Source of the DNA: Lentzea atacamensis
GTDB taxonomy: Bacteria > Actinomycetota > Actinomycetes > Mycobacteriales > Pseudonocardiaceae
Direction: 5' to 3'
Assembly (NCBI RefSeq): GCF_003269295.1
Contig: NZ_QLTT01000001.1
Coordinates: forward strand, 1,321,635-1,385,634
Length of the DNA stretch: 64,000 nt
Every line of letters begins with the position of its first letter. The first letter of the stretch is position 1. Under the pieces are notes generated by a model that saw only the letters and a program-made list of their open reading frames with translations, was not told the DNA's origin and did not search any database. The position numbers and the translations under genes are program-made. This document shows, one piece after another, positions 17,571 through 25,890 of this stretch.

Positions 17571-18760
17571 GCGACCTCGCGTCGGCCGCGGTCGAACGGG
17601 TGTACCGCGAGCACCGGTCCCGGATGCTCGCGGCACTCGTGCGAGCGCTCGGCGACTTCGAGCTGGCCGAGGACGCGCTGCAGGAGGCGTGCTCGCAGGC
17701 GTTGCGCAAATGGCCACGTGCACAGGTGCCGGACGACCCGTTCGCGTGGCTGCTCACCGTCGCCCGCAACCACGCGCTCGACCGGCTCCGGCACGCGCGG
17801 ATGGCCCGCACCAAGCTGCCCACGCCTCCGGAACCGGTCACGATGACCGAGAAACAGCTGGCAGACCTGGGCGACGAACGGCTGTCGCTGATCTTCACCT
17901 GCTGTCACCCCGCACTCAACGAGGAGGCACGGGTAGCGCTCACCCTCCAGGCGGTCGCGGGGTTCACGGCCGCGCAGATCGCACGGTCGTTCCTCGTCGC
18001 CGAACCCGCGCTGGCCCAGCGCCTGGTCAGGGCCAAGCGCAAGATCCGTGACGCGGGCATCACCTTCGAGGTGCCGGCGGACCACCTGCTGCCCGAACGC
18101 CTGTCCGGCGTCCTCGCGGTGATCTACCTGATCTTCACCAGGGGCTACACGACGGCCGACGCCGATCTGCGGCTGGAAGCGCTGCGGCTCGGCAAGCTCG
18201 TCGCCACCCTGATGCCCGACGAACCCGAGGCGCACGGGCTGGTGGCGTTGATGCTGCTGCACAACTCGCGCAGCGCGGCTCGTCTAACGTCCGACGGCGA
18301 CGTCGTGCTGCTCGAAGACCAGGACCGCGCGCTCTGGAACGTCGAGGAGATCGCAGAGGGCATGACGCTGCTCGACCGCGCGCTGCGGTTCGGCGCGCCC
18401 GGCCCGTACGTGCTGCACGCCGTGATCGCGGCCTTGCACGTGCAGGATCCCGTGGACTGGTCCCGGATCGCCGCTCTGTACGGCGAACTCCTCGTGGTGG
18501 CACCGACTCCGGTGATCGAGCTCAACCACGCTGTCGCGGTCGCGATGGCCGACGGGCCGGAGGCGGGGCTCAAGCTGATCGACGGGATCGCCGGGCTGGA
18601 GTCCTACCACCTGCTGCACTCCGCCCGCGCCGATCTGCTGCGCCGCCTGGATCGGCGTGAGGAAGCCGTTGCCGCGTACCGGCTCGCGCACGAGCTGGCG
18701 GTCAGCCCCGCCGACCGGCGTTTCCTCGCCGGGCGGCTGCGTTCACTGGAGGTGCCCTGA
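17567..18760 (+). CDS. ECF42-type sigma factor with C-terminal TPR-like extension
   Basis: A 397-residue sigma factor. Region 2 is [42 protein letters not shown] and region 4 is the [36 protein letters not shown] block, with the linker FTCCHPALN. The long C-terminal half is made of helical repeats ([56 protein letters not shown]), typical of ECF42, where the extension is needed for activity. It overlaps the DGPF gene at its start and the AhpD-like gene at its end (TGATG), forming one operon probably driven by its own promoter. Confidence 0.93.
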   Translation: MSDLASAAVERVYREHRSRMLAALVRALGDFELAEDALQEACSQALRKWPRAQVPDDPFAWLLTVARNHALDRLRHARMARTKLPTPPEPVTMTEKQLADLGDERLSLIFTCCHPALNEEARVALTLQAVAGFTAAQIARSFLVAEPALAQRLVRAKRKIRDAGITFEVPADHLLPERLSGVLAVIYLIFTRGYTTADADLRLEALRLGKLVATLMPDEPEAHGLVALMLLHNSRSAARLTSDGDVVLLEDQDRALWNVEEIAEGMTLLDRALRFGAPGPYVLHAVIAALHVQDPVDWSRIAALYGELLVVAPTPVIELNHAVAVAMADGPEAGLKLIDGIAGLESYHLLHSARADLLRRLDRREEAVAAYRLAHELAVSPADRRFLAGRLRSLEVP

Positions 18761-19548
18761 TGCGACTCACCGTGCTCGACCACGGCCACCGCCTGCCCGC
18801 CCGGATGTTCTTCGGCTTCACGAAGCTCGTCTCGCGGGTCCCCATGTCGGACGTGCCGAAAGCCCTGTTGTACCGCCCCGATTTCTTCGGCGGCGTGTTC
18901 CTCGACCTGACCGCGAAGACGATGCGAGGACCGTCGTTCTGGACGGCGGGCGAACGCGAGTACCTGGCGATGCGCACGTCCGAGCGACTGCAGTGCCCGT
19001 TCTGCGCCGTCACGCACGCCGAACTGATCCAGATCGCCGGTGATCCCTCGCCGTTGCGGCCGGAGCTGCTGGCCGCCTCGGCTTTTCTCGACGACTTCAC
19101 CCCGCCCGACCTGCCGCGCGACGCCGCGGTGGACGCGCTGAACGTCAGCCTGGTCTTCCAGGTCGTGAACCGGCTCGCGAACGTGTTCGGGTTCGAGCTC
19201 CAGCCCGGCCAGCTGAAGTCCGGCACCCGCTCGCTGCACCGGTTCGGCTACCGGTTCCCGCGGTTCCTCACCGGTCCCGGCGAAGGCACCACGGCCGAAC
19301 TGCGCCGCGCGGTGCTGGAGGCCCCGGCGCACACGCCGCCGGAACTACGCCGGGCCGCTGCGAGTGGCGAGGCCTGGGGTTCTTACGCCGCAACCGTTCG
19401 CACCGCGTCCCACCTCATCACCGACGACGACATCGCGCGGCTCAAGCAGGACCACACCGAGGACGAGATCTTCGAGGTCACCGTCGCGGCCGCCGTTGGC
19501 GCAGCTCTCAGCCACTACGACACCGGCAGGAAATTTCTCGGCGACTGA
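18760..19548 (+). CDS. Carboxymuconolactone decarboxylase/AhpD-like peroxidase family protein
   Basis: A 262-residue all-helical protein with the AhpD-type motif Cys79-Pro-Phe-Cys82-x3-His86 (RLQCPFCAVTHAE). This is the peroxidatic and resolving pair in alkylhydroperoxidase-like members. The start ATG overlaps the sigma-factor stop. The placement in the ECF42 operon suggests a role in oxidative or chemical stress. The reaction is not assignable from sequence alone. Confidence 0.85.
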   Translation: MRLTVLDHGHRLPARMFFGFTKLVSRVPMSDVPKALLYRPDFFGGVFLDLTAKTMRGPSFWTAGEREYLAMRTSERLQCPFCAVTHAELIQIAGDPSPLRPELLAASAFLDDFTPPDLPRDAAVDALNVSLVFQVVNRLANVFGFELQPGQLKSGTRSLHRFGYRFPRFLTGPGEGTTAELRRAVLEAPAHTPPELRRAAASGEAWGSYAATVRTASHLITDDDIARLKQDHTEDEIFEVTVAAAVGAALSHYDTGRKFLGD

Positions 19549-19575
19549 TGTCGAGTTCCGGACCGCTCGCTCGTC
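19549..19575 (+). promoter_or_regulatory. Second probable ECF42-dependent promoter
   Basis: TGTCGA (19549-19554), 17 bases, CGTC (19572-19575). The whole segment aligns with 17146-17172 (identical -35 context TGTCGAGTTCC and -10 context TCGTCCT). It lies 39 bases before the VOC start at 19614, so this VOC gene may form an extra transcript of the ECF42 regulon in addition to read-through from the operon. Confidence 0.65.
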
Positions 19576-19613
19576 CTTCGCTCAAAAGCAACGACAACCC
19601 CGAGGAGCGAGAG

Positions 19614-19949
19614 ATGTCCGGACAGGTCAACTGGTTCGAGCTGCCCGCGGAGGACACCGCGAGGGCACGGGCGTTCTTCGCCGGCGTGTTCGGCTGGGAA
19701 ACGAGCCTCATGGGCGACGACTACCACGTGATCACCAACGGCGCGTCGGGCGCGATCGCCGTCAAGGACGCGCAGCTCACCCAGCCGCGCATCTACTTCC
19801 ACACCACCGACATCGACGCGTCGGTGCGCAAGGTCGCCGAGCTCGGCGGCAAGAGCGACGACGTCCAGACCGTGCCGGACGTCGGCCGCATCGCCCACTG
19901 CTGGGACGACCAGGGCACGGCGTTCAGCCTCTACGAGCCGCAGGCCTGA
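19614..19949 (+). CDS. VOC family protein, 27-kDa-antigen/CFP30B-like single domain
   Basis: A 111-residue VOC protein: VNWFELPAEDTARARAFFAGVFGWE at the N-terminus, IYFHTTDIDASVRKVAELGG in the middle, and WDDQGTAFSLYEPQA at the end. These PAEDTxRAxxFYxxVFGW proteins are common in actinomycetes and of unknown substrate. GAGGAGCGAGAG precedes ATG 19614. It is probably controlled by the second ECF42 promoter. Confidence 0.85.
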   Translation: MSGQVNWFELPAEDTARARAFFAGVFGWETSLMGDDYHVITNGASGAIAVKDAQLTQPRIYFHTTDIDASVRKVAELGGKSDDVQTVPDVGRIAHCWDDQGTAFSLYEPQA

Positions 19950-19957
19950 GCGCGTTG

Positions 19958-19985
19958 GGGTGGCCCGCCATCAGGTGGGCCACCC
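19958..19985. terminator. Hairpin terminator after VOC gene
   Basis: Stem GGGTGGCCCGCC (19958-19969), loop ATCA, complementary GGTGGGCCACCC (19974-19985), one mismatch. It sits eight bases after the VOC stop and before the MarR promoter. No long T run follows, as usual for high-GC actinomycetes. Confidence 0.75.
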
Positions 19986-20046
19986 ATGCACCGCTGCACT
20001 TTCAGTCCTCTTCGGACTGACGTCCCGACGCGTTACCATGCTGGGC

Positions 20047-20463
20047 ATGTCGGACATCGGCGTGCTCTCCGCGCACCTGCTCTCGGGCTTCCAGAAGGAG
20101 CTCTTCACCCGCCTCGCCGAGGCGGGCCACGAGCACCTGCGCCCACGCCACGGCGCGGTCATGGCCTACCTCGCCCTCGACGGCAGCCGCGCGAGCGAGC
20201 TGTCCGAGCGCTCCGGCCAGCACAAGCAGGTCATCGGCACGCTGATCGACGAGCTCGAACGCCTCGGCTACGTCGCCAGGCAGCCCGATCCGGCGGACCG
20301 GCGGGCAAAACTGGTGGTGCCCACGAAAATGGGCCGCGACCAGATGGTCCAGGCCGCGAGGATCATCAAGGACATCGAGGCCGGGTTCGCCCGCCAGGTC
20401 GGCGCCGAGCGGTTCGCCGCCTTCAAGGAGGTGTTCGGCGAGATCGCCGCGCACTACCGCTAG
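20047..20463 (+). CDS. MarR-family transcriptional regulator
   Basis: A 138-residue winged-helix MarR protein: RHGAVMAYLALDGSRASELSERSGQHKQVIGTLIDELERLGYVARQPDPADRRAKLVVPT is the DNA-binding wing region. ATG 20047 was preferred to ATG 20038 because a TACCAT hexamer at 20034-20039 probably forms the -10 box and the transcript would be leaderless. The stop TAG lies inside the left end of an inverted repeat. No obvious target gene is adjacent. Confidence 0.87.
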   Translation: MSDIGVLSAHLLSGFQKELFTRLAEAGHEHLRPRHGAVMAYLALDGSRASELSERSGQHKQVIGTLIDELERLGYVARQPDPADRRAKLVVPTKMGRDQMVQAARIIKDIEAGFARQVGAERFAAFKEVFGEIAAHYR

Positions 20464-20582
20464 CGGTGTGGCCGGAACGGTGCCGGGAGAATTCGCGGTC
20501 AGACGGGTGCATCGGGGGCGGTGCCGCGAGGCGCCCTGCTGAGCGTGAATCACCTCGCCACCGTTCCGGGACGCGCCACTAG
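20460..20582. repeat. CTAG-bounded inverted repeat element, 123 bases
   Basis: Ends 20460-20482 and 20559-20582 are complementary over about 23 bases; the inner 11 bases (CCGGAACGGTG/CACCGTTCCGG) are perfect. Both ends carry CTAG, and the left one provides the MarR stop codon. The 76-base interior has no credible reading frame. It could be a long-loop terminator or a small non-autonomous insertion element. Confidence 0.5.
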
Positions 20583-20634
20583 CTTGAGTTTTAACCAGTG
20601 GGTTGTGGGAGGGCGCCCCTGGTTGATCATGGGT

Positions 20635-20692
20635 GAAGCCCTTGGTTGATCATTCTTCTTGTCTAGGGAAGAAGATCGCTACCGAGGGCTTC
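20635..20692. repeat. Hairpin-forming inverted repeat at the start of the IS701-like remnant
   Basis: GAAGCCCTTGGT (20635-20646) pairs with ACCGAGGGCTTC (20681-20692) with one mismatch, and TCTTCTT (near 20655) pairs with AAGAAGA, giving an extended stem. GGTTGATCAT occurs twice nearby (20621-20630, 20644-20653). This may be the terminal structure of the broken transposon. Confidence 0.4.
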
Positions 20693-21009
20693 AGTTGATC
20701 AGTGTGCAGGATGCCGGTGAGTCCGGTGCGGGCGGGGACCTGTCCTGGTTCCGGCAGGAGTTCTACCGGTGTCTGTCGCGGCGGGCGGACGCGTTGTATG
20801 AACTGTGCGACGCGGCGCTGTGCGCGGACGGGCCGGTGCGGTCGATCGCGGAGTTGTCCTTGACCGGCGAGCACCGTCGCGGGCATGGCAGCGGCTATGC
20901 CGCGCTGTCGCGCGGCCGGGTCGAGATCGACCGGCTGCGGACCACGCTCGCCGGCACGCGGTTGCCGCGGGCCGCTGACGGCAGGCTGGTGCTGGCGGTG
21001 GACATCTGA
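20659..21009 (+). pseudogene. N-terminal fragment of an IS701-like (DDE) transposase
   Basis: About 115 residues correspond to the start of IS701-type transposases common in actinomycetes: DLSWFRQEFYRCLSRRADALYELCDAALCADGPVRSIAELSLTGEHRRGHGSGYAALSRGRVEIDRLR, then PRAADGRLVLAVD. Reading stops at a TGA that is created by the terminal inverted repeat of the IS3 element inserted at 21007. The catalytic remainder is not found on the far side of the IS3 element, so the transposase is dead. Confidence 0.75.
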
Positions 21010-21036
21010 GGTTCCCCCGAGAACTCGGAGGGGTGA

Positions 21037-21990
21037 TTACCAGGTTCCGGTTGGGGATGCCGGGATGATAGCTGGCTCGAGTTGATCGGCGTGCCAGGCG
21101 GCCTCGTACTCGTCAGAGCTGAGCCAGCCGAGCTCTTTCTGGATGCGCTGGGTGTTGTACCAGCCGTCGATATAGCTGAAGATCACGTTCTCGGCCTCGT
21201 CGCGGGTGCGCCACGAGTTCCGATACACCAGCTCGATCTTCAACGTGGAGAAGAAGTTCTCCATCAGCGCGTTGTCGTAGGAGTCGCCGACCGAGCCCAT
21301 CGACGGCAGTATCCCGTTGTCCGCCAGGCGTTGCGCGAAGCGGATCGAGGTGTAGGTCGAGCCTCGGTCGCTGTGGTGGATCAGCTGCCCGTCACGGACC
21401 TCGCGGGACCAGACGCCGTACTCCAGTGCGCCGAGCACGAGGCTGGTGTCACAGCGGTCGCTGGTCTTCCAGCCCACGATCCGGTTGGAGAAGGCGTCCC
21501 GGACCGCGGCCAGCCAGAACACGCCCTCGCCGGTGGGAATGCGGGTGGCGTCGGCGACCCACAGCCGGTCCGGCGCCGGGGCGGTGAAGTCCCGGTTGAC
21601 CAGATCCGGTGCCGGTGCGGCTCGTGGATCGCGCCGGGTCGAGGGTGTTCGCCACTTCGTGCGCAGGAACGCGCCCTGCAGCTCGTGGCCGCGCATCAGC
21701 CGCTCGACCCGCTTGCGCGACACCCGGATCCCGCGGCGGCGCAGGGTGGCGTGCACCCGCGGGCTGCCGTAGGTGCCGCCGGAGATGGTGTGGATGTCCA
21801 CGATCTCGGCTACCAGTTCCTCGTCCTGGCGCTGCCGCGGTGACGGGTCTGCCCGGCGCTGGACCCAGCCGTAGTAGGTGGAGGAGGCGATACCGAGGAC
21901 CCAGAGGATGGCTCGACCCCGAAGCGGCCACGAAGCTGCGAGACGAGCTTCACGACCGTCGCCGGGCCGGGTCGAGTTCCGAGGCGAAAA
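21037..21990 (-). pseudogene. IS3 OrfB transposase (DDE) with a single-base deletion
   Basis: The catalytic core is intact: the DDE residues lie in WVADATRIPT, HHSDRGSTYTS and ENFFSTLKIE, with an upstream SSTYYGW helix. Following the expected -1 frame from the slippery T-TTT-TTC at 21992-21986 gives KLVSQLRGRFGVEP up to about 21911. The homology then continues as ILWVLGIASSTYYGW in the next frame. Restoring one C in the GAGCCATC segment (near 21910) rejoins the two. As it stands, the OrfAB fusion cannot be made. Confidence 0.75.
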
Positions 21991-22261
21991 AAGCACTCGC
22001 GGCCTTGAGGATCTCGTTGGCACGCTTCAGTTCCGCGTTCTCCCGCCGCAGCCGGCGCAGCTCCTCCGACTCACCGGTGGTCGGTCTGTCATCCCGCTCC
22101 CCGCGGCCGGCCTCGTCCTGCCGGATCCAGTTGCGCAGCGCTTCGTGATGACCCCCGAGCTGCTCGGTCAGCCGCCGGATCACCGGCTTCGGATCCGACT
22201 CCCGATACAGCCGGACCGCACGAGCCCTCAGCTCGTCGGGGTACTTCTTCGGTGGTGCCAC
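21950..22261 (-). CDS. IS3 OrfA (HTH and leucine-zipper part of transposase)
   Basis: A 103-residue OrfA: MAPPKKYPDELRARAVRLY, HTH (VIRRLTEQLGGHHEALRNWIRQ) and the coiled coil (ESEELRRLRRENAELKRANEIL) before AFFASELD. The TTT-TTC in AFF is a canonical slippery heptamer for -1 frameshifting into orfB. ATG 22261 lies 65 bases inside the right inverted repeat. Confidence 0.85.
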   Translation of the reverse strand: MAPPKKYPDELRARAVRLYRESDPKPVIRRLTEQLGGHHEALRNWIRQDEAGRGERDDRPTTGESEELRRLRRENAELKRANEILKAASAFFASELDPARRRS

Positions 22262-22327
22262 AGACGACTCCCTTCAGGTCCTATCGGACCATGTTCGAAA
22301 GTCTCCGAGCTACCGGGGGAACCTCAG

Positions 22328-22454
22328 CCAGACGAAGTACCCGCGTCGCGCACGCTGGCCACGACCGTTGTCAGGGGGCCGGGTCGAGCACGACTCCGGC
22401 GCCTGCCTGCTGCGCAACCTGGCCGGTTGGCAACAGCGGCGGCCGGTGCCGTGA
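22328..22454 (+). pseudogene. Frameshifted remnant of the small gene family found at 24541 and 25294
   Basis: Directly after the IS3 right end, one frame reads DEVPASRTLATTVVRG and the next EHDSGACLLRNLAGWQQRRPVP followed by a stop. Together these match LPASLATTVAHGW...EHESGAYLL of the genes at 24541 and 25294. The 5' part was lost at the IS3 boundary and a frameshift is present near 22375. It shows that a third copy of this family once stood here. Confidence 0.6.
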
Positions 22455-22513
22455 CCGACGGGCCGGTGTGCGCGGCGCACACCGGCCCACCCCCTACGTT
22501 GGAGATCGTGAGA

Positions 22514-23095
22514 ATGGATGAAATCGGCCTGGCGGAGTCTCTTGCGGTCGCCGGGCTCGACTACATGGGGATGGTCGCCACCACCGCCACCTACGCGCCG
22601 CCAACTCTCGTCACGTTCGCCCGCGCCGGAGGCGGCGGCGAGTTCGTGTGTGCTGAGGAAGTCGCCTATGACGACCCACAGCGGGTGGCGAAGCTGAACG
22701 CTGCCTGGATGCAGATGTGCACAGACGCGGGTCTGTTCGACAACAGCCATCGGTTCCTCGTCGGCGTCAAGATCGAGGAGAACGACGACGAGGATCCCGT
22801 GTGGTGGTGGGCTGAGGTCGCGCTGATGGACAGGTGGGACCTCGCGGGTGCTGGTGCGGCAACGGGCGTGCTCGGGACCGGAGCCGGCTACCCGGCATTC
22901 GTGATGCTGTCGTTGGACGGGAATGTGGTTGTGCGCGCTGCTCGTGAGCAGGGCGGAGTTGGCATTGGTGTACATCGCTGTCCGAACCGCATGCCCGTCC
23001 TGCGAAGCCATGGTGAGTGGATGGCCGCTTGGCCAGATTCCCCGGAATTCACTCGGAACGCGATCCGGCGGTGGCTCGACGCGCATCCGGAGTGA
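22514..23095 (+). CDS. Hypothetical protein in toxin island, possible immunity protein
   Basis: A 193-residue soluble acidic protein (MDEIGLAESLAVAGLDYMG..., KIEENDDEDPVWWWAEVALMDRWDL, SPEFTRNAIRRWLDAHPE). No signal peptide or membrane segment. GGAG (22501-22504) is nine bases before ATG 22514; a GTG at 22508 is an alternative. Family not recognised. The location between a remnant of an immunity-like gene and an orphan toxin fragment suggests an immunity protein, but this is inferred from position only. Confidence 0.6.
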   Translation: MDEIGLAESLAVAGLDYMGMVATTATYAPPTLVTFARAGGGGEFVCAEEVAYDDPQRVAKLNAAWMQMCTDAGLFDNSHRFLVGVKIEENDDEDPVWWWAEVALMDRWDLAGAGAATGVLGTGAGYPAFVMLSLDGNVVVRAAREQGGVGIGVHRCPNRMPVLRSHGEWMAAWPDSPEFTRNAIRRWLDAHPE

Positions 23096-23122
23096 CCCGG
23101 TCGGTCTGCTGGACGGAATCCA

Positions 23123-23155
23123 ACGCGCGGACTCTGATCGACAGGTGCTTTGCTG
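23123..23155. repeat. Copy 1 of a 33-base direct repeat in the toxin island
   Basis: Shares ACGCGCGGAC, three differing bases, then a perfect 20-mer GATCGACAGGTGCTTTGCTG with 25258-25290. It begins 27 bases after the stop of one small gene and ends exactly at the ATG of the toxin fragment (23156). A perfect 20-mer is not expected by chance in 64 kb. Confidence 0.75.
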
Positions 23156-24500
23156 ATGGCCTGCCTCCACCTGGAAGCATATACAGCTCTGAAGGACGCC
23201 GCACGCAGAGCTGTGGCCGAAGTGGCGGCCCGCGCGGCCGCCATGGCAGCGATCACCAAGCGTGCCAAGGCAGCCATCGCCTACGCGGCCAAGAACAACC
23301 CGCTGCCGCTGCTGCAGGCTGCTCTGAAGCCGCGGATCGCGATGAAGGACCTGGTGTCGTCGGCGCCCAACCTGCCGGCGCGCAAGGTGTCGGCGCTGGC
23401 GGAGACGTCCAGGACGTCAACAAGACGTGGGAGATCATCAAGGCGACGGTGGTGAAGCCGGGTACCTCGGTCATCCAGACGGTGGCGGAGGAAGCGGTCT
23501 CGGACCTCGCGAACAGCCAGATTCCTGGGCTTGGGGATGCGCTGTCGTTGCTCGGGTAGAAGAAGAAGCGGAATAACGACGCCGCGAAGGACTCCGGCCG
23601 CAGCGGCCGCAGCAGTGCATGTCTCGACTCGAACAGCTTCGACGGTGCTACGACGGTTTTGATGGCTGACGGTTCCCGTAAGCCGATCAAGGACGTCAAG
23701 CCTGGCGATCGTGTCATCGCCACTGATCCGACCACGGGCAAGACCTCGGTCAAGGTCGTGACGGACCAGCGGGTGCACGAGTCGGAGCGGGAGCTCTACG
23801 AGATCTCGGTGCTGACGCTGAAGGGCGTCGGGAAGATCACCGCGACGGATGCGCACCCGTTCTGGGTTTCCTCGCTGCGGAAGTGGAAGCACGCGGAGGA
23901 CCTGAAGCCCGGGTACCGGTTCACCACGGCGGACAACCGCCCGGCGACGGTGCTGGGGACTCGGTCGTTCTCCAAGGTTCAGCTGGTCTACAACCTGACG
24001 GTCGACGGGACTCACACGTACTACGTGGGTGTCGCCGGACGTGGACAGACTGCCGCTGCCGACGTGCTGGTCCACAACTGCGAGACGGGCCCCAGCAGGC
24101 CTAAGGCCACGGACCTGCTCCGTTCCTCAAGAACGATCCGTCCTCTACCGAGTCGGTTGAGAAGAACCATGCCAGGTGGAGGGAGCATTTCGGCGACAGC
24201 GCCGTCGAACCCGCTGCAGAGCCTGCACGCACCTTTATCGGGGACAACGGCACGATCACTGAAAGAGGTAGCGTCACGCTGTGGGAGTACGGCCAGTACC
24301 GGATCGACGTGGAGAACTTCCGCGGTAGAGACGGGTCTCTGCACTTCCAGGATCACGCGGACGACGAAAGAAAATTTGAGTACAACTTCGATGCGGGCGA
24401 GTTCGACGGCCTTCCTCGTGCGATCAGCAGAAGAGTCAGGAACAATCCTGGTTATCAGCGAGCCATTCACGGAGGCCTGAGGATCGTCGGCATGGACTGA
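23156..24500 (+). pseudogene. Orphan polymorphic-toxin C-terminal segment with HINT domain, three lesions
   Basis: Three blocks of one toxin are visible. First (23156-23407), an Ala-rich linker, KNNPLPLLQAALKPRIAMKDLVSSAPNLPA, then VQDVNKTWEIIKATVVKPGTS in the next frame. Second (23617-24082), a pretoxin HINT domain from ACLDSNSF and TTVLMADGSRKPIKDVKPGD to VLVHNC. Third (24118-24500), about 125 residues of toxin tip, with ITERGSVTLWEYGQYRIDVEN, GSLHFQDHADDERKFEYNF and GLRIVGMD. One-base deletions at about 23407 and 24117 and an in-frame TAG at 23557 break it. The N-terminal delivery part (Rhs or similar) is missing. Toxin activity not recognised. Confidence 0.75.
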
Positions 24501-24540
24501 CGTTGCGTGGTATGAAGTAGATCTTGCGCCTGGGGGTGTC

Positions 24541-25239
24541 GTGGACACACCCCCAGGCATCACCCCAGGGGGGCAGTTGATCTCTGAGATGCCGAACACG
24601 CCGATGGTGAGGTATCTCCTCGCCGCAGAGCAGACGGACGTGGAGCTGCCGCGATCGCTCGCTCGAGCAGCGGCTGATGGTTGGGGGGTGCATGAGTCGG
24701 GTGCGTACCTGTTGAAGTCCAGGTACGCCGGTTACCACGGCTCAGGGCCGTCCTCCGATCTCATCGGCTACGAGGCGAGGGTGAATGCGTGGGGCATCCC
24801 CCATCACGACGATGTGAACGTGCTGGTGATCTGGTCGACCCGGTATGCACGTGAGTGCCTGCGTCAGGCTGATCGGCCGGTGAACGCGCTGGTCTCGTTC
24901 TCGGAGCCGCATGACGACGTGCCGAGAACGGCAAGAGTTACGTTCTGGAGTGAGCACCCAGGCCAATTGCCCTATGCGGACGACTTCGAGCAGTGGGACT
25001 CAGCCGCGATGCTGTTGACCACCCAGCCACGGACTTTCCTCTATCCACTCGACGACGAGCAGCGTCAACTGATGGAGGAGATGACGGGTGTGATCGTGGC
25101 GACTACAGATCTGAGGCCGGCGGAGGCGGTAGCCAGCGTCAATTCCTTCTGGGGTGACCATCGCAGGCTTCTTTACAGCGGTGCGGCAGGTCGCGAAGAT
25201 GCGACGCATTGGGCCGCGATGGCTCTGAGAACGTCGTGA
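24541..25239 (+). CDS. Small-gene family member A, candidate immunity protein
   Basis: A 232-residue soluble protein paralogous to the gene at 25294. Shared blocks: LISE near the N-terminus, LPRSLARAAADGWGVHESGAYLL, a serine-flanked S(S/K)DL-Y-EA, (R/A)GDD-like HHDDVN, YAREC LRQA, PVNALVSFSEPHDDVP and TFW. GTG 24541 was chosen because the LISE block lies upstream of the first ATG. It stands directly behind the toxin tip, the classical place for an immunity gene. The longer C-terminal third (PLDDEQRQLMEEMTGVI...) is not in the paralogue. Role inferred from position. Confidence 0.65.
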   Translation: MDTPPGITPGGQLISEMPNTPMVRYLLAAEQTDVELPRSLARAAADGWGVHESGAYLLKSRYAGYHGSGPSSDLIGYEARVNAWGIPHHDDVNVLVIWSTRYARECLRQADRPVNALVSFSEPHDDVPRTARVTFWSEHPGQLPYADDFEQWDSAAMLLTTQPRTFLYPLDDEQRQLMEEMTGVIVATTDLRPAEAVASVNSFWGDHRRLLYSGAAGREDATHWAAMALRTS

Positions 25240-25257
25240 GCGGACTTGTGGTGCACG

Positions 25258-25290
25258 ACGCGCGGACCACGATCGACAGGTGCTTTGCTG
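25258..25290. repeat. Copy 2 of the 33-base direct repeat in the toxin island
   Basis: Matches 23123-23155 at 30 of 33 positions, with a perfect 20-mer at 25271-25290. It starts 18 bases after the stop of candidate immunity gene A and ends three bases before the ATG of gene B. Both copies therefore sit between the end of one small gene and the start of the next module. Confidence 0.75.
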
Positions 25291-25293
25291 GGC

Positions 25294-25890
25294 ATGCGTC
25301 CACAGGGGAGCATGCGCCAGCCGTTGGAGGAGAGCTTGATCTCGGAGAAGGCCAATTTCCGCATGCGGGCGGCACTGCACGCGATCAGGCCCGGCGAAGC
25401 ACCCCTGCCAGCCTCCCTCGCCACCACAGTCGCCCACGGCTGGACCGAACACGAGTCCGGCGCCTACCTGCTGCGCGAGATGGCCGACCACAGCACCGGA
25501 CCGAAGAGCGACCTGCACGCCTACGAGGCCCAGAGCAACAGCCAGGACATCCCACGCGGCGACGACCTGGCCGAACTGCTGGGCGTCTCACTGGCCTATG
25601 CACGGGCATGCCTCCGACAAGCACAAAAACCGGTCACCGCACTGTTCTCCATCTCCGAGCCGTACGACGACGTCATCCCAGTAACCACCACAGTGACGTT
25701 CTGGGCCGACCGCGGCACACGCCCAGAAGGCTTCGAGCACGATCTAAAGCCGTTGATGCTGCTGAGCACCGCGAAGACCGACTTCCTGTACGCGTGCACC
25801 GAGGACCACGAGAAGGTCATGGCCGACACCGCCGAGGCCCTCACCGCGCAGGGCTTGTCGCGTGAAGAGTCGGTGAAGCGATCCGCCTGA
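25294..25890 (+). CDS. Small-gene family member B, candidate immunity protein
   Basis: A 198-residue protein, paralogue of 24541-25239: EESLISEKANFRMRAALH, PLPASLATTVAHGWTEHESGAYLLREMADHSTGPKSDLHAYEA, SQDIPRGDDLAELLGVSLAYARACLRQAQKPVTALFSISEPYDDVIP and VTFWADRG. No signal peptide or membrane segment. ATG 25294 lies immediately after the second 33-base repeat. No intact cognate toxin is next to it; a deaminase-like toxin fragment follows. Candidate orphan immunity gene. Confidence 0.65.
   Translation: MRPQGSMRQPLEESLISEKANFRMRAALHAIRPGEAPLPASLATTVAHGWTEHESGAYLLREMADHSTGPKSDLHAYEAQSNSQDIPRGDDLAELLGVSLAYARACLRQAQKPVTALFSISEPYDDVIPVTTTVTFWADRGTRPEGFEHDLKPLMLLSTAKTDFLYACTEDHEKVMADTAEALTAQGLSREESVKRSA

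Larger units (their letters stand above)
21007..22327 (-). mobile_element. IS3-family insertion sequence
   Basis: Terminal inverted repeats TGAGGTTCCCCCG...CTCGGAG (21007-21030) and its complement (22303-22326) match at 20 or so of 24 positions. Inside are orfA and orfB on the minus strand with a DDE motif. The length (1.32 kb) fits IS3 elements. The element interrupts the IS701-like transposase at its left end and abuts an immunity-like gene remnant at its right end. No clear 3-5 base target duplication is visible, suggesting post-insertion deletion or recombination. Confidence 0.85.
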
